Notes: generated by a model not told the origin, from the letters alone. A stretch of 64,000 nucleotides of DNA from Streptomyces tanashiensis (GCF_014648895.1 NZ_BMRZ01000011.1:212033-276032); one strand, 5' to 3'. Positions 56,243 to 64,000 are shown, numbered from the stretch's first letter. Numbers and translations are program-made.

Positions 56243-56791
56243 TCAGTTCTGGTGCGACTCGTAGTGGGCGACCGCGTCGGCGGTGCGCCCGGCGCCGTAC
56301 ACCCGGAGGAACTCTGCCAGTTCCGGGTGGGCCGGGGCGAGCGAGTCTGCGGCGTCGATGATGTCGCCGGCGGCCGCCACGGAGCGCAACAGCGACTGGA
56401 TCTCGCGGACCACGCGGCGCACGGTCGGCGCACCGGAACCGGTGCTGGTCGGGCTCGTGCCGGTGAGGACGGAGCCGCCCTGCGACTTCTTGACCTCGTC
56501 CATCCGGTCGGTGGCCTCGGCGGCGCTGACGCTGCCGTCGGCGACCTGGACGGCGAGCTCCTGGAGGGCCTGGACGCGCTGGACGACGGCCGGGTTGCCG
56601 ATCTTGGCCCGCTGGCCGCTCATCAGCTGGGACAGCATGGGCGCGGAGAGCCCGAGCACGGCCGCGAGCCTGGCCTGATTGAGCCCGAGATCGTCGATCA
56701 GGCGACGGAAGAGCGCCCCCAGCGGCTCTCCGTACCAACTGCGCTGAAGCTCTCTGGCTCTTGCCGTGGCTTCCTGCTGCGCTGCGTCCAT
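56243..56791 (-). CDS. Helix-turn-helix DNA-binding protein
   Basis: This 182-residue protein has an XRE-like helix-turn-helix near residues 35–65 (LNQARLAAVLGLSAPMLSQLMSGQRAKI) and a C-terminal helical region. ATG 56791 (MDAAQQEATARAREL) has GGGGAG upstream and is preferred over 56839. It precedes the Ser/Thr kinase gene by about 67 bp on the same strand, so it could be a kinase target; that is inference. It is conserved in Streptomyces next to tRNA-Ala. Confidence 0.85.
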   Translation of the reverse strand: MDAAQQEATARARELQRSWYGEPLGALFRRLIDDLGLNQARLAAVLGLSAPMLSQLMSGQRAKIGNPAVVQRVQALQELAVQVADGSVSAAEATDRMDEVKKSQGGSVLTGTSPTSTGSGAPTVRRVVREIQSLLRSVAAAGDIIDAADSLAPAHPELAEFLRVYGAGRTADAVAHYESHQN

Positions 56792-56920
56792 TACTTCTCC
56801 CCATCCCTTAGGTTCGCCACTGCGAACCTCGGTCAGCATCTTACGGAGAGTGGTTGCCGACCGGGAGTCCCAATCCTTTTGCCGGACATGGGGGGTGACC
56901 CGGTACGCTGTTCTCGTTCC

Positions 56921-56993
56921 GGGGCCTTAGCTCAGTTGGTAGAGCGCTGTCTTTGCATGGCAGATGTCAGGGGTTCGACTCCCCTAGGCTCCA
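56921..56993 (+). tRNA. tRNA-Ala (UGC)
   Basis: This 73-nt cloverleaf starts GGGGCCTTAGCTCAGTTGG. The anticodon loop is TTTGCAT with TGC at 56954–56956, the T arm is AGGGGTTCGACTCCCCT, and the acceptor GGGGCCT pairs with AGGCTCC. CCA is not encoded. Confidence 0.98.
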
Positions 56994-57000
56994 CTCGGAC

Positions 57001-57040
57001 AGACCCCCCTGACCTGCGGCAGCGCAGGGCAGGGGGGTCT
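57001..57040 (+). terminator. Terminator after tRNA-Ala
   Basis: AGACCCCCCTG pairs with CAGGGGGGTCT (outer stem), and CCTGCG/CGCAGG forms an inner stem. TTTCGCG follows. Confidence 0.88.
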
Positions 57041-57268
57041 TTCGCGTTCTCTGCGGGGCGCGCGGGCGGGGAGATGAGCCGGTTCCGGGCGCCGTGGCGC
57101 TGGGTGACCGGGGGCGGCGATGGTCCGTCCGAGTGGTGTTCATCGGAAGAACTGCGCGACGACGGCGTCGGTGCGTGGAAATCGGGGCCGCATCCACATC
57201 ATGAGAAAAGTACGTAAAGCGCGCAACCCGAAATGAACCATCCGAGAACGTCACGAAAGTGAGGGGCC

Positions 57269-57643
57269 ATGGCCACCGCCAAGGTCAAGCAGTTCTGGAC
57301 CGCCTTCATCTCCGTCCTCTTCGCCCTCCTCGCCTCCGTCGGCCTGGCGAACACCGCCGCCGCGACCGGGCAGCCCGCCGTCCAGCAGCCCGAGGAGCCG
57401 GCCGCGCCCGCCGCCGCCCACGCCGCCACCGCCGGGGAGCGGAGCCTCGCCTCCGTACCGGCACAGCGGGCACATCGGTGGCCGCTCGCCGGGGACCGCT
57501 CCCTGCCGCCCACCATCAAGCAGCGCATCGCCGCCGAGGCCCACGGTTCCTCTCCCTCCGCGCGTCAGCGTTCGTCGGCGACCGCGGGTGTCGAGAGCGA
57601 CCCGGTCGCGCTGACGGAGCAGGCGCTCGCCGCTGCGGCGTAG
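57269..57643 (+). CDS. Small exported Ala-rich protein
   Basis: This 124-residue protein has an N-terminal hydrophobic stretch (FWTAFISVLFALLASVGLANTAAA) with a likely signal-peptidase site near residue 33, then a low-complexity Ala/Pro region and a polar C-terminus. GTGAGGGGCC lies upstream of the ATG. I recognise it only as a Streptomyces conserved hypothetical; no function is assigned. A repeat-rich spacer follows. Confidence 0.75.
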   Translation: MATAKVKQFWTAFISVLFALLASVGLANTAAATGQPAVQQPEEPAAPAAAHAATAGERSLASVPAQRAHRWPLAGDRSLPPTIKQRIAAEAHGSSPSARQRSSATAGVESDPVALTEQALAAAA

Positions 57644-57988
57644 GGAGCGGGGAGGCCACGACGCGTGCTCCCCGCACCCACGGACGGGCTCCGACAGGCA
57701 GAGCCTCGGCAATCTCGGCGACAGCGGGATCCAGCAGGACCCGCCGGCGATACCCCAGCAGGACCCAGCAGGACCCAAGCAGGACTAGCGGAACCTCAGC
57801 AGGACTCAGCGGAACCCCAGCAGGACCCCAGTAGGCCCCAGCAAGACCCGGTAGGACCTAGCAGGACCCCAGCGGAACCCCAGCAGGACCCCAGCAGGAC
57901 CCGGTGGAACCCCACTAAGACCTCAGTAAGACCCCAGCAGGACCCAGTACGACCCGGTAGGTAGGACCTCGGTAGGAGTGGCGGTCGG
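57644..57988. repeat. Degenerate tandem repeat tract (about 57717–57968)
   Basis: The spacer between the exported-protein gene and the DUF5324 gene is filled from about 57717 to 57968 with CCCAGCAGGAC-like units of 10–11 bp, often paired into 20–22 bp higher-order units (such as GCGGAACCCCAGCAGGACC). The frames across it are open but low-complexity, and no gene is supported. Confidence 0.85.
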
Positions 57989-58693
57989 TCAGCGGCGTTC
58001 GTCGCGTTCGGCGGCCTCCGCGGCGGCTGCGGCATCGGCATCGGCCTCGGTCTCCACCTCCGCATCGAGGGGAGCCCCACTCTCGTCGACGGACGACAGC
58101 GAGGAGCCCTCGCCCATCTCGGTGGGAGCGGGAGGTTCGACCAGCCAGTCGGGATTGGCCTGCTTGTCCCACCACTTCCAGGCGACGAACGCGCCGCCGA
58201 TCAGTAGGCCGAGGACGACGAGTCCCTTGGCGAGGTGTCCGGCCTTGGCCCGACGCTCGTGCTTCTTCACGATCTTCTGGATGTCCTTCGGCGTCACCTG
58301 ACCGCGCAGCGCGGCCCAGGCGGCGGTGGAACGCGATCCGGCCTCCTCGAGGACGGGACCGGTTGCGGCGACCGCGCTCTCGACGCGCGGAACGGTGTAG
58401 TCGGCCGCCTGACGGGCGGCCTGGCGGGTCTTGACCGCCGCAGTGTGTGCGGCTGCGTCGACCCGCGGCGGTACATGCGGTGCGACATACGAGTCGTACT
58501 GCACGCGAGCCTGCGCCCGGGCCTGTTGAGCGGCCTTCGAGACCTTCGGCGCGGCCCATGACCGCGCCTCGTGCGCGTAGTACGTGGCCTGGTCCTTGGC
58601 CGTTTCGGCGTACGGCGCCACCACTTCCGCGGCGTGCAGGACGCTCTCCTTCGCCGAACCTGTGGCGGCGCGCACGCTGTCCATGCGGGTCAC
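57989..58693 (-). CDS. DUF5324 family membrane protein
   Basis: This 234-residue protein has a long Ala/Arg/Glu-rich helical N-terminal part (residues 1–150, coiled-coil-like, with repeated AAxxxARxxA pattern), one membrane helix (LAKGLVVLGLLIGGAFVAWKWW) and an acidic Ala/Glu C-terminus. It is conserved in Streptomyces beside the cyclophilin and rhomboid genes. Function unknown. It is divergent from the cyclophilin gene. Confidence 0.87.
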   Translation of the reverse strand: MTRMDSVRAATGSAKESVLHAAEVVAPYAETAKDQATYYAHEARSWAAPKVSKAAQQARAQARVQYDSYVAPHVPPRVDAAAHTAAVKTRQAARQAADYTVPRVESAVAATGPVLEEAGSRSTAAWAALRGQVTPKDIQKIVKKHERRAKAGHLAKGLVVLGLLIGGAFVAWKWWDKQANPDWLVEPPAPTEMGEGSSLSSVDESGAPLDAEVETEADADAAAAAEAAERDERR

Positions 58694-58865
58694 GGGATTC
58701 CTCCTCCTCGGTGGCGATGTCGGTTTTTCACCTTTCCATCCTTTTCGGAATCATGCCCGCCGGAGCGAGGTCCGGCATGTGGGGCTGGCATCCGGGGCAT
58801 GCGAGGATCGGACACGCCAGAGACAGACGTGACATGACGCGACACGACGTGGACGGAAGGCGACC

Positions 58866-59393
58866 GTGGCCGAGCAGCTGTACGCGATCCTCAAGACGAG
58901 CCTGGGCGACATCGAGGTGCGGCTGATGCCGTTCCACGCCCCGAAGACGGTCCGGAACTTCGTCGAGCTCGCCTCCGGCGAGCGTGAGTGGACGCACCCC
59001 GCCACCGGCACGGTCTCCTCGGACCCGCTCTACGACGGAACGGTCTTCCACCGGGTCATCAAGGGCTTCATGATCCAGGGCGGCGACCCGCTGGGGAACG
59101 GCACGGGCGGACCCGGATACGAGTTCGCCGACGAGTTCCACCCGGAGCTCTTCTTCGACCGCCCCTACCTGCTGGCCATGGCCAACGCCGGCCCGGGCAC
59201 CAACGGCTCGCAGTTCTTCGTCACCGTCGGCCCCGCGACCTGGCTGAACCGCAAGCACACCATCTTCGGCGAGGTCGTGGACAAGGAGAGCCGGAAGGTC
59301 GTGGACGCGATCGCGACCACCGCGACCGATCCCCACACCGAGCGTCCGCTCCAGGACGTGGTCGTCGAGTCCGTGGTGATCGAGAAGCGCTGA
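58866..59393 (+). CDS. Peptidyl-prolyl cis-trans isomerase (cyclophilin)
   Basis: This 175-residue cytoplasmic cyclophilin catalyses proline isomerisation. Core motifs are YDGTVFHRVIKGFMIQGGDP (catalytic Arg), LAMANAGPGTNGSQFFVT and LNRKHTIFGEVV. No signal peptide is present. Start is GTG 58866. The rhomboid gene follows 22 bp later, suggesting an operon. Confidence 0.95.
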   Translation: MAEQLYAILKTSLGDIEVRLMPFHAPKTVRNFVELASGEREWTHPATGTVSSDPLYDGTVFHRVIKGFMIQGGDPLGNGTGGPGYEFADEFHPELFFDRPYLLAMANAGPGTNGSQFFVTVGPATWLNRKHTIFGEVVDKESRKVVDAIATTATDPHTERPLQDVVVESVVIEKR

Positions 59394-59415
59394 GGCGGAA
59401 GGGACGGAACCCGCC

Positions 59416-60279
59416 ATGGACACGCAGCCCGGTCTGCTGCGCTGCTACCGCCACCCGGAGGCCGAGACCGGCATCCGCTGCGCCCGCTGCGAGCGGCCCA
59501 TCTGCACCGAGTGCATGATCTCCGCCTCCGTCGGATTCCAGTGCCCGGAGTGCGTCCGGGGCGGCTCGGGGACCGGTCACGCGCCCGACGCCAACCAGCC
59601 CCGGACGCTCGCGGGCGGCCGGGTGGCGGCGGACGGGCGCCTGGTCACCAAGATCCTCATGGCGATCAACCTGGCGCTGTTCATCGCCGTCCAGGTGATG
59701 GGCGACCGGCTCGTCGACGACCTCGCGCTCATCGGCGGCGCGTACCTTCCGAGCGGCGAACCGGTCGGCGTCGCGGACGGCGAGTGGTACCGCCTGCTGA
59801 CCTCCGCCTTCCTCCATCAGGAGATCCCGCACTTCCTCTTCAACATGCTGGGCCTGTGGATGATCGGCGGGATCGTCGAACCCGAGCTGGGGCGGATCCG
59901 GTACACGGCCCTCTGCCTGCTCTCCGGGCTCTCCGGCTCCGCGCTCGCCTATCTGCTCGCGCCGCAGAACCAGTTCTCGCTCGGTGCCTCCGGCATCGTC
60001 TACGGCCTGATCGGCGCCTGGATCGTGCTGGCCCGGCGCAGGCGGCAGGACATGCGTCCGGCGATCCTTTTCGTGGCGCTGAATCTGCTCATCACGTTCA
60101 CCCGTCCGGGGATCTCCTGGGAGGCGCACATCGGCGGCCTGGTCGCCGGCGTCCTGGTGACGTACGCGATGCTGCACGCGCCGCGGGCGCGGCGGGACCT
60201 CGTCCAGTACGGGGCCTGTGCGCTGGTGCTCCTGATCGACCTGGGGATCGTGCTCGTCCGTTCAGCCGCGCTCACCTGA
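59416..60279 (+). CDS. Rhomboid family intramembrane serine protease with N-terminal zinc-binding motif
   Basis: This 287-residue protein has an N-terminal B-box-like Cys/His cluster (CYRHPEAETGIRCARCERPIC, CMISASVGFQCPECV), then six membrane helices. Rhomboid catalytic residues are Ser192 in GASGIVYG and His238 in SWEAHIGGLVAG, with the HFLFNMLGLW motif near 140. The family cleaves membrane proteins within the bilayer; the substrate is unknown. It follows the cyclophilin gene. Confidence 0.93.
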   Translation: MDTQPGLLRCYRHPEAETGIRCARCERPICTECMISASVGFQCPECVRGGSGTGHAPDANQPRTLAGGRVAADGRLVTKILMAINLALFIAVQVMGDRLVDDLALIGGAYLPSGEPVGVADGEWYRLLTSAFLHQEIPHFLFNMLGLWMIGGIVEPELGRIRYTALCLLSGLSGSALAYLLAPQNQFSLGASGIVYGLIGAWIVLARRRRQDMRPAILFVALNLLITFTRPGISWEAHIGGLVAGVLVTYAMLHAPRARRDLVQYGACALVLLIDLGIVLVRSAALT

Positions 60280-60582
60280 GCGCGGGGGCCTGTGGAAGAG
60301 CTCTTCAGTGAGCTTTCCCCAGAGTTATCCACAGTGTGTGGCGAATCTTTCCCCTGCTCTGGGGAAAGACCACGCCCCTCGCCTCTGACCTGGTGTTTCT
60401 CCAGGGAGGCGAGGGGCGTGGCACGTTCTGCCGGGGGTGATTCCGGTCATACCGGCGTCAACCTCGTGCGAGTTATCCACAGATCTTCGTAAGTTATCCA
60501 GTGCTGTGCACAACGCTGTGGATAAGCTCGGGGGAGAGCTTGACGAGGGCCCGGTGCGACCGCTACATCGACCGGTTCGCGG
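60280..60582. promoter_or_regulatory. DnaA-box cluster in the rhomboid–crgA spacer
   Basis: This 303-bp spacer between convergent genes holds three exact TTATCCACA boxes: 60325–60333 (forward), 60473–60481 (forward) and 60517–60525 (reverse). It also has a near match TGTGCACAA at 60505–60513 and TTATCCAGT at 60494. It is also relatively AT-rich. Because the flanking genes converge, a promoter role is unlikely, and DnaA titration or an accessory replication-control site is more plausible. Confidence 0.75.
60370..60421. terminator. Bidirectional terminator between rhomboid gene and crgA
   Basis: CCACGCCCCTCGCCTC pairs perfectly with GAGGCGAGGGGCGTGG; inside, CCTGG/CCAGG may form a second stem. 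It lies between convergent genes and within the DnaA-box cluster. Confidence 0.88.
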
Positions 60583-60837
60583 TCACTTCCACTGCGTGGA
60601 GACACCGAAGCCGGCCGCGATGAAGCCGAAGCCCACCACGATGTTCCAGTTCCGGATCGACTCGACCGGCATGGAGCCGTCGGTGACGTAGAAGACCACG
60701 ATCCACACCAGACCGATGGCGAACAGCGCCAGCATCACCGGCGCCACCCAGCTGCGGTTGGTCAGCTTGATGTTGGTCGCCTGCTTGGCGGGCGGAGGCG
60801 TGAAGTCGGCCTTCTTGCGGATCCGTGACTTCGGCAC
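60583..60837 (-). CDS. crgA: Cell division inhibitor CrgA
   Basis: This 84-residue protein has a basic N-terminus (MPKSRIRKKADFTPPP) and two membrane helices (WVAPVMLALFAIGLVWIVVFYV and NWNIVVGFGFIAAGFGVSTQW). CrgA acts at the septum and restrains FtsZ-ring formation in Streptomyces aerial hyphae. Start is GTG. It is divergent from the DUF881 gene, as in other Streptomyces. Confidence 0.96.
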   Translation of the reverse strand: MPKSRIRKKADFTPPPAKQATNIKLTNRSWVAPVMLALFAIGLVWIVVFYVTDGSMPVESIRNWNIVVGFGFIAAGFGVSTQWK

Positions 60838-60977
60838 GAGGGACTCTCCTGTCGATGCGCTGCGTGACCGCGCAGGGAACTGTGGCTGGCGCCGGGATGT
60901 GACGAAGGAGGACGACTGAGTCCCCCAGGCGTCCGTTAGCGTAGTGGTTCCGCGGCACCGAAGGGGATCAGGGTACG

Positions 60978-61745
60978 TTGAGCAATTCCGCCGACACTCC
61001 CGAAGGGCCGGGCCGCACCACGAGGTGGCGCCCCGTCCGGGTGCTCACGCTTGCCGTTTTCGCCCTCGCCGGACTGATCTTCGTCACGAGTTTCAACACC
61101 GCCAAGGGCACCAACATCCGCACGGACGCCTCGCTCCTCAGGCTCTCCGACCTGATCGAGGAACGCAGCCACAAGAACGCCGGCCTCGACGAGTCCACCG
61201 CCGCCCTCCGCGCCCACGTCGACTCCCTCGCCGCCCGCGACGACGGCTCCACGCGCGCGGAGGACGAGAAGCTCGACGCGCTCGAGGCGAAGGCGGGCAC
61301 CACCGAGGTCTCCGGCCCCGGCCTCACCGTCACCCTCGACGACGCCCCGCCGAACGCCCAGGCCGCCCCCGGATACCCCGAACCGCAGGCCAACGACCTG
61401 GTCATCCACCAGCAGGACCTCCAGGCCGTCGTCAACGCCCTCTGGCAGGGCGGCGCCGAAGGCATCCGGGTCATGGACCAGCGGCTCATCTCCACCAGCG
61501 CCGTGCGCTGCGTCGGCAACACCCTGATCCTCCAGGGCCGCGTCTACTCACCCCCGTACAAGATCACCGCAGTCGGCGACCAGGGGAAGCTGGCCAAGGC
61601 GCTGGCCGGCTCCCCCGCGCTCCAGAACTACCAGCTGTACGTCAAGGCGTACGGGCTCGGCTGGAAAGTCGACGAGCACAAGGCGGTGACTCTTCCCGGG
61701 TACTCGGGCACAGTGGACCTCCACTACGCGAAGCCGGTGAGCTGA
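60978..61745 (+). CDS. DUF881 family membrane-anchored protein
   Basis: This 255-residue protein begins at TTG 60978. It has one N-terminal membrane helix (VLTLAVFALAGLIFVTSF), a coiled-coil stretch (about 50–95) and an extracytoplasmic DUF881 domain (GPGLTVTLDDAP, ALWQGGAEGIRVMDQRLI, YQLYVKAYGLGWKVDEHKAVTLPGY). The family is conserved beside crgA and sortase genes in actinobacteria. Function unknown; the location suggests cell division or envelope work. Confidence 0.9.
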   Translation: MSNSADTPEGPGRTTRWRPVRVLTLAVFALAGLIFVTSFNTAKGTNIRTDASLLRLSDLIEERSHKNAGLDESTAALRAHVDSLAARDDGSTRAEDEKLDALEAKAGTTEVSGPGLTVTLDDAPPNAQAAPGYPEPQANDLVIHQQDLQAVVNALWQGGAEGIRVMDQRLISTSAVRCVGNTLILQGRVYSPPYKITAVGDQGKLAKALAGSPALQNYQLYVKAYGLGWKVDEHKAVTLPGYSGTVDLHYAKPVS

Positions 61746-61760
61746 CAGCGGGAGGGCCGC

Positions 61761-62432
61761 TTGCGTCTCCTCGTCAGGACCTTCAGCGAGCTGTGCATCA
61801 CCGCGGGCGCCCTGGTCGTCCTCTTCGTCGCCTACCTCCTGTACTGGACCGGCGTCCAGGCCGACAGCGCCAGCGCCGCCCAGATCGACACCCTCCAGCG
61901 CGCGTGGACCGACACGCCCGTCGCCGCCGCACCCGCACCCGCGCGCGTACGGACGCCGTACGTCACCGGCAAGGGCATCGCCGTGATGTACGTCCCCCGG
62001 CTCGGCCGGGACTGGAAGTGGCCCGTCCTCGAAGGCACCGGGCCCGACGTCCTGAAGCAGGGCCTCGGCCACTACACCCGCACCGCCGGGCTCGGCGACA
62101 CCGGGAACTTCGCCGTCGCCGGCCACCGCCGCACCCACGGCGACCCCTTCAAGGACTTCCCCCGGCTGCGGCGCGGCGACGCGATCGTCCTCACCGACGG
62201 CACGACCTGGTTCACGTACCGGATCGACCGCGGCCCGTACCGGACCGTCCCCGGCGACACCGCCGTCGTCGACCCCGTCCCGAGGAAGTCCGGCTTCGAC
62301 GGGCCCGGCCGCTACCTCACCCTCACCACCTGCGACCCCGAATGGGGCAGCAGCCACCGGCTCATCGTCTGGGCGCACCTCGACGCCACCCGTCCGGTGA
62401 CCGACGGCCGTCCACAGGCTTTGGACAGCTGA
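61761..62432 (+). CDS. Class E sortase
   Basis: This 223-residue transpeptidase has an N-terminal membrane anchor (ELCITAGALVVLFVAYLLYW) and the sortase catalytic triad His122 (AVAGHRRTHG), Cys191 (LTLTTCDP) and Arg200 (SSHRLIVWA). Class E sortases anchor surface proteins such as Streptomyces chaplins to peptidoglycan, recognising LAXTG. The start is TTG 61761 after GGGAGG. It follows the DUF881 gene by 15 bp. Confidence 0.94.
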   Translation: MRLLVRTFSELCITAGALVVLFVAYLLYWTGVQADSASAAQIDTLQRAWTDTPVAAAPAPARVRTPYVTGKGIAVMYVPRLGRDWKWPVLEGTGPDVLKQGLGHYTRTAGLGDTGNFAVAGHRRTHGDPFKDFPRLRRGDAIVLTDGTTWFTYRIDRGPYRTVPGDTAVVDPVPRKSGFDGPGRYLTLTTCDPEWGSSHRLIVWAHLDATRPVTDGRPQALDS

Positions 62433-62496
62433 CCCCCCACGCCCTCCTCGCCCCGTACTCTGGTCCCCGTAACGAACGGAAGGGGCGGTCGACGTC

Positions 62497-62658
62497 ATGT
62501 ACGGCTGGATCTGGCGGCATCTGCCGGGCAACGCGTGGGTACGGGCGCTGCTCTCGATCGTGCTGGTCCTCGCGGTCGTCTATGTCCTCTTCCAGTACGT
62601 GTTCCCCTGGGCGGAGCCTCTGCTTCCGTTCAACGATGTGACGGTGGACGGCCAGTGA
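62497..62658 (+). CDS. Small single-pass membrane protein
   Basis: This 53-residue protein (MYGWIWRHLPGNAWVRALLS at its start) has one membrane helix and ends LLPFNDVTVDGQ. ATG 62497 has GGAAGGGG upstream. Its stop codon overlaps the GTG of the amidotransferase gene (GTGA), supporting real translation. It is conserved between sortase and pabA in Streptomyces; function unknown. Confidence 0.85.
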   Translation: MYGWIWRHLPGNAWVRALLSIVLVLAVVYVLFQYVFPWAEPLLPFNDVTVDGQ

Positions 62659-63293
62659 GCGCGCGAATTCTCGTCGTCGACAACTACGACAGCTTCGTCT
62701 TCAACCTCGTTCAGTACCTCTACCAGCTCGGCGCCGAGTGCGAAGTGCTCCGCAACGACGAGGTCGAGCTGAGCCACGCCCAGGACGGCTTCGACGGCGT
62801 CCTGCTGTCCCCCGGGCCCGGCGCGCCCGAACAGGCCGGGGTCTGCATCGACATGGTCCGGCACTGCGCCGACACCGGCGTTCCCGTCTTCGGCGTCTGC
62901 CTCGGCATGCAGTCGATGGCCGTGGCGTACGGCGGCGTCGTCGACCGCGCGCCCGAGCTGCTCCACGGCAAGACCTCGCTCGTCACGCACGAGGGCCGGG
63001 GCGTCTTCGCCGGCCTGCCCTCGCCGTTCACCGCGACCCGCTACCACTCGCTGGCCGCGGAGCCCGCCACCGTGCCGGCCGAGCTCGAGGTCACGGCACG
63101 GACCGAGGACGGGATCATCATGGGGCTGCGCCACCGTGAACTCCCCGTCGAAGGCGTGCAGTTCCACCCCGAGTCGGTCCTCACCGAGCACGGGCACCTG
63201 ATGCTGGCCAACTGGCTGGAGCAGTGCGGCGACAAGGGGGCGATCGGCCGGTCGGCAGGGCTCGCTCCGGTGGTGGGCAAGGCCGTCGCGTGA
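62655..63293 (+). CDS. pabA: Aminodeoxychorismate/anthranilate synthase component II (glutamine amidotransferase)
   Basis: This 212-residue class I glutamine amidotransferase has ILVVDNYDSFVFNLVQYL at the N-terminus, the nucleophile Cys82 in VFGVCLGMQ and the pair H171/E173 in VQFHPESV. It supplies ammonia for p-aminobenzoate (folate) or anthranilate (tryptophan) synthesis. The partner subunit is not in the window, so pabA versus trpG cannot be settled. Start is GTG 62655. It overlaps the genes on both sides by 4 nt. Confidence 0.92.
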   Translation: MSARILVVDNYDSFVFNLVQYLYQLGAECEVLRNDEVELSHAQDGFDGVLLSPGPGAPEQAGVCIDMVRHCADTGVPVFGVCLGMQSMAVAYGGVVDRAPELLHGKTSLVTHEGRGVFAGLPSPFTATRYHSLAAEPATVPAELEVTARTEDGIIMGLRHRELPVEGVQFHPESVLTEHGHLMLANWLEQCGDKGAIGRSAGLAPVVGKAVA

Positions 63294-64000
63294 CGACGGG
63301 CTCGCCGTGGTTCCGTGCCACGAACGGGCCGGGGCCCGAGCCGATACCCGCGGACCCGTACGCGCCTCCCGCCGAGCCGTACGCACCCGCCGAGCCGTAC
63401 GTCCCGGCCGAGCCGTACCCGGCCGCCGAGCCGTACGCCGCCACGGGTCCGTACGCTCCCGCCGAGCCGTACGCGGGTGCCGACCCGTACACGCCTCCAG
63501 CTGACGCGTACGCACCTCCAGCTGACGCGTACGCACCTCCAGCTGACGCGTACGCACCTCCCGCCGACCCGTACACGCCTCCAGCTGACGCGTACGCACC
63601 TCCCGCCGACCCGTACACGCCTCCGGCCGAGTCGTACACGCCTCCGGCCGACCCGTACGTGCCCGCCGACTCCTACGCCCCCGCCGAGCCGTACGCGTAC
63701 GAGGAGCCCGCGTCCCACGGGCCCGGCGCCCAAGAGGGGCCCTACGAGCCCTCGTACGGGCCGTACGAGGCTGAGGAGCCCCGGCGGGCCCGCCCGGACG
63801 AGACGATGCCCCTGCAGGCCCTGGAAGAGCCCTCCGAGCCTGCTCCCGACGCGGCCTCGGAGCCGGCCGCGGGGCCGGGGCGGGCCGAGCGCCGTCGCGC
63901 GGCCAAGGGCGGCCGCGGCAGGAACCGGGGCAGCGCACCGACGAGCCCCACGGCTCCGGCCGGCCGGCCTCTCTCCCGCGTCGAGGCCCGGCGGGCCGCC
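63290..64000 (+). CDS. N-terminal part of a Pro/Tyr-repeat protein, probably a second sortase (truncated by window)
   Basis: The frame starts at GTG 63290, overlapping the pabA stop codon (GTGA), and stays open to the edge for 237 residues. It is disordered, built of PPADxYA / PAEPY units (about residues 20–145), then an acidic stretch and a basic Arg/Lys-rich segment ending SRVEARRAA. A basic cytoplasmic segment of this kind precedes the membrane helix of Streptomyces class E sortases, and sortase genes lie next to pabA in this genus. The catalytic domain is not visible, so the identity is inference. Confidence 0.7.
   Translation, partial: MTTGSPWFRATNGPGPEPIPADPYAPPAEPYAPAEPYVPAEPYPAAEPYAATGPYAPAEPYAGADPYTPPADAYAPPADAYAPPADAYAPPADPYTPPADAYAPPADPYTPPAESYTPPADPYVPADSYAPAEPYAYEEPASHGPGAQEGPYEPSYGPYEAEEPRRARPDETMPLQALEEPSEPAPDAASEPAAGPGRAERRRAAKGGRGRNRGSAPTSPTAPAGRPLSRVEARRAA
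63486..63650 (+). repeat. Tandem coding repeat of 21-bp units
   Basis: Near-identical units such as GCACCTCCAGCTGACGCGTAC recur head to tail (at least three exact in 63511–63570), alternating with ACGCCTCC... variants. They encode YAPPADA/YTPPADP heptads. Exact units in tandem imply recent slippage. Confidence 0.85.

Noticed and set aside
57665..57964. Possible repeat protein encoded by the CCCAGCAGGAC tract
   Set aside because: It has low complexity, no clear start signal, and irregular 10–11-bp units that would not keep a stable protein repeat.
57717..57968. CRISPR array
   Set aside because: Units are only 10–11 bp, degenerate and without unique spacers; no cas genes are nearby.

Overview
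The window is a Streptomyces (or very close relative) chromosome segment around oriC. The evidence is the very high GC content with strong third-position bias, frequent GTG/TTG starts, and the gene order rpmH–dnaA–oriC–dnaN–gnd–recF–DUF721–gyrB–gyrA. Other Streptomyces marks are a split MurJ/pseudokinase pair, parS sites of the form GTTTCACGTGAAAC, a SigR-type promoter before trxBA, and crgA beside a class E sortase.

Layout. (1) 1–4129 is one end of a Tn7-like transposon. It carries a leftward tnsA–tnsB–tnsC type operon whose genes overlap by 4 nt. The terminus, with two tandem 20-bp TnsB-type sites, lies 10 bp beyond the stop codon of dnaB. This is the only clearly accessory region. (2) 4140–9186 holds dnaB and the rpsF–ssb–rpsR–rplI operon with a convergent MATE exporter. 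(3) 9471–16583 holds envelope genes: a FemX-type aminoacyltransferase, an alanine-racemase-like protein, a GT87-like membrane protein and a class A PBP. (4) 16886–20101 holds a PadR regulator with a 33-bp palindromic operator, inositol-1-phosphate synthase and an MFS protein. (5) 20189–38220 is the conserved actinobacterial left flank of oriC: cca, DUF6049, murJ, pseudokinase, sigM and anti-sigma, trxB-trxA, GNAT, parB-parA, rsmG, jag, yidC, yidD, rnpA, rpmH. (6) 38221–50942 runs from the dnaA promoter through dnaA, oriC, dnaN, gnd, recF, DUF721, gyrB and gyrA to DUF3566. (7) 51042–64000 holds tRNA-Ile, DLW-39, a VWA protein with a related membrane partner, a Ser/Thr kinase, an HTH regulator, tRNA-Ala, a small exported protein, DUF5324, a cyclophilin, a rhomboid protein, crgA, DUF881, a sortase, a pabA/trpG amidotransferase, and a truncated Pro/Tyr-repeat protein at the right edge.

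How it works together. Most of the window serves chromosome replication (dnaA, oriC, dnaN, recF, gyrAB, dnaB, ssb), segregation (parAB and eight parS sites, all left of oriC) and cell-envelope assembly (PBP, MurJ, FemX, YidC, CrgA, sortase). Superimposed on this are DnaA-box clusters outside oriC, near dnaB and upstream of crgA. These contain exact consensus boxes, whereas I found only near-consensus boxes inside oriC. The most unusual item is the Tn7-like end abutting dnaB, arranged like Tn7 at glmS. All positions were read by eye and no database search was run.
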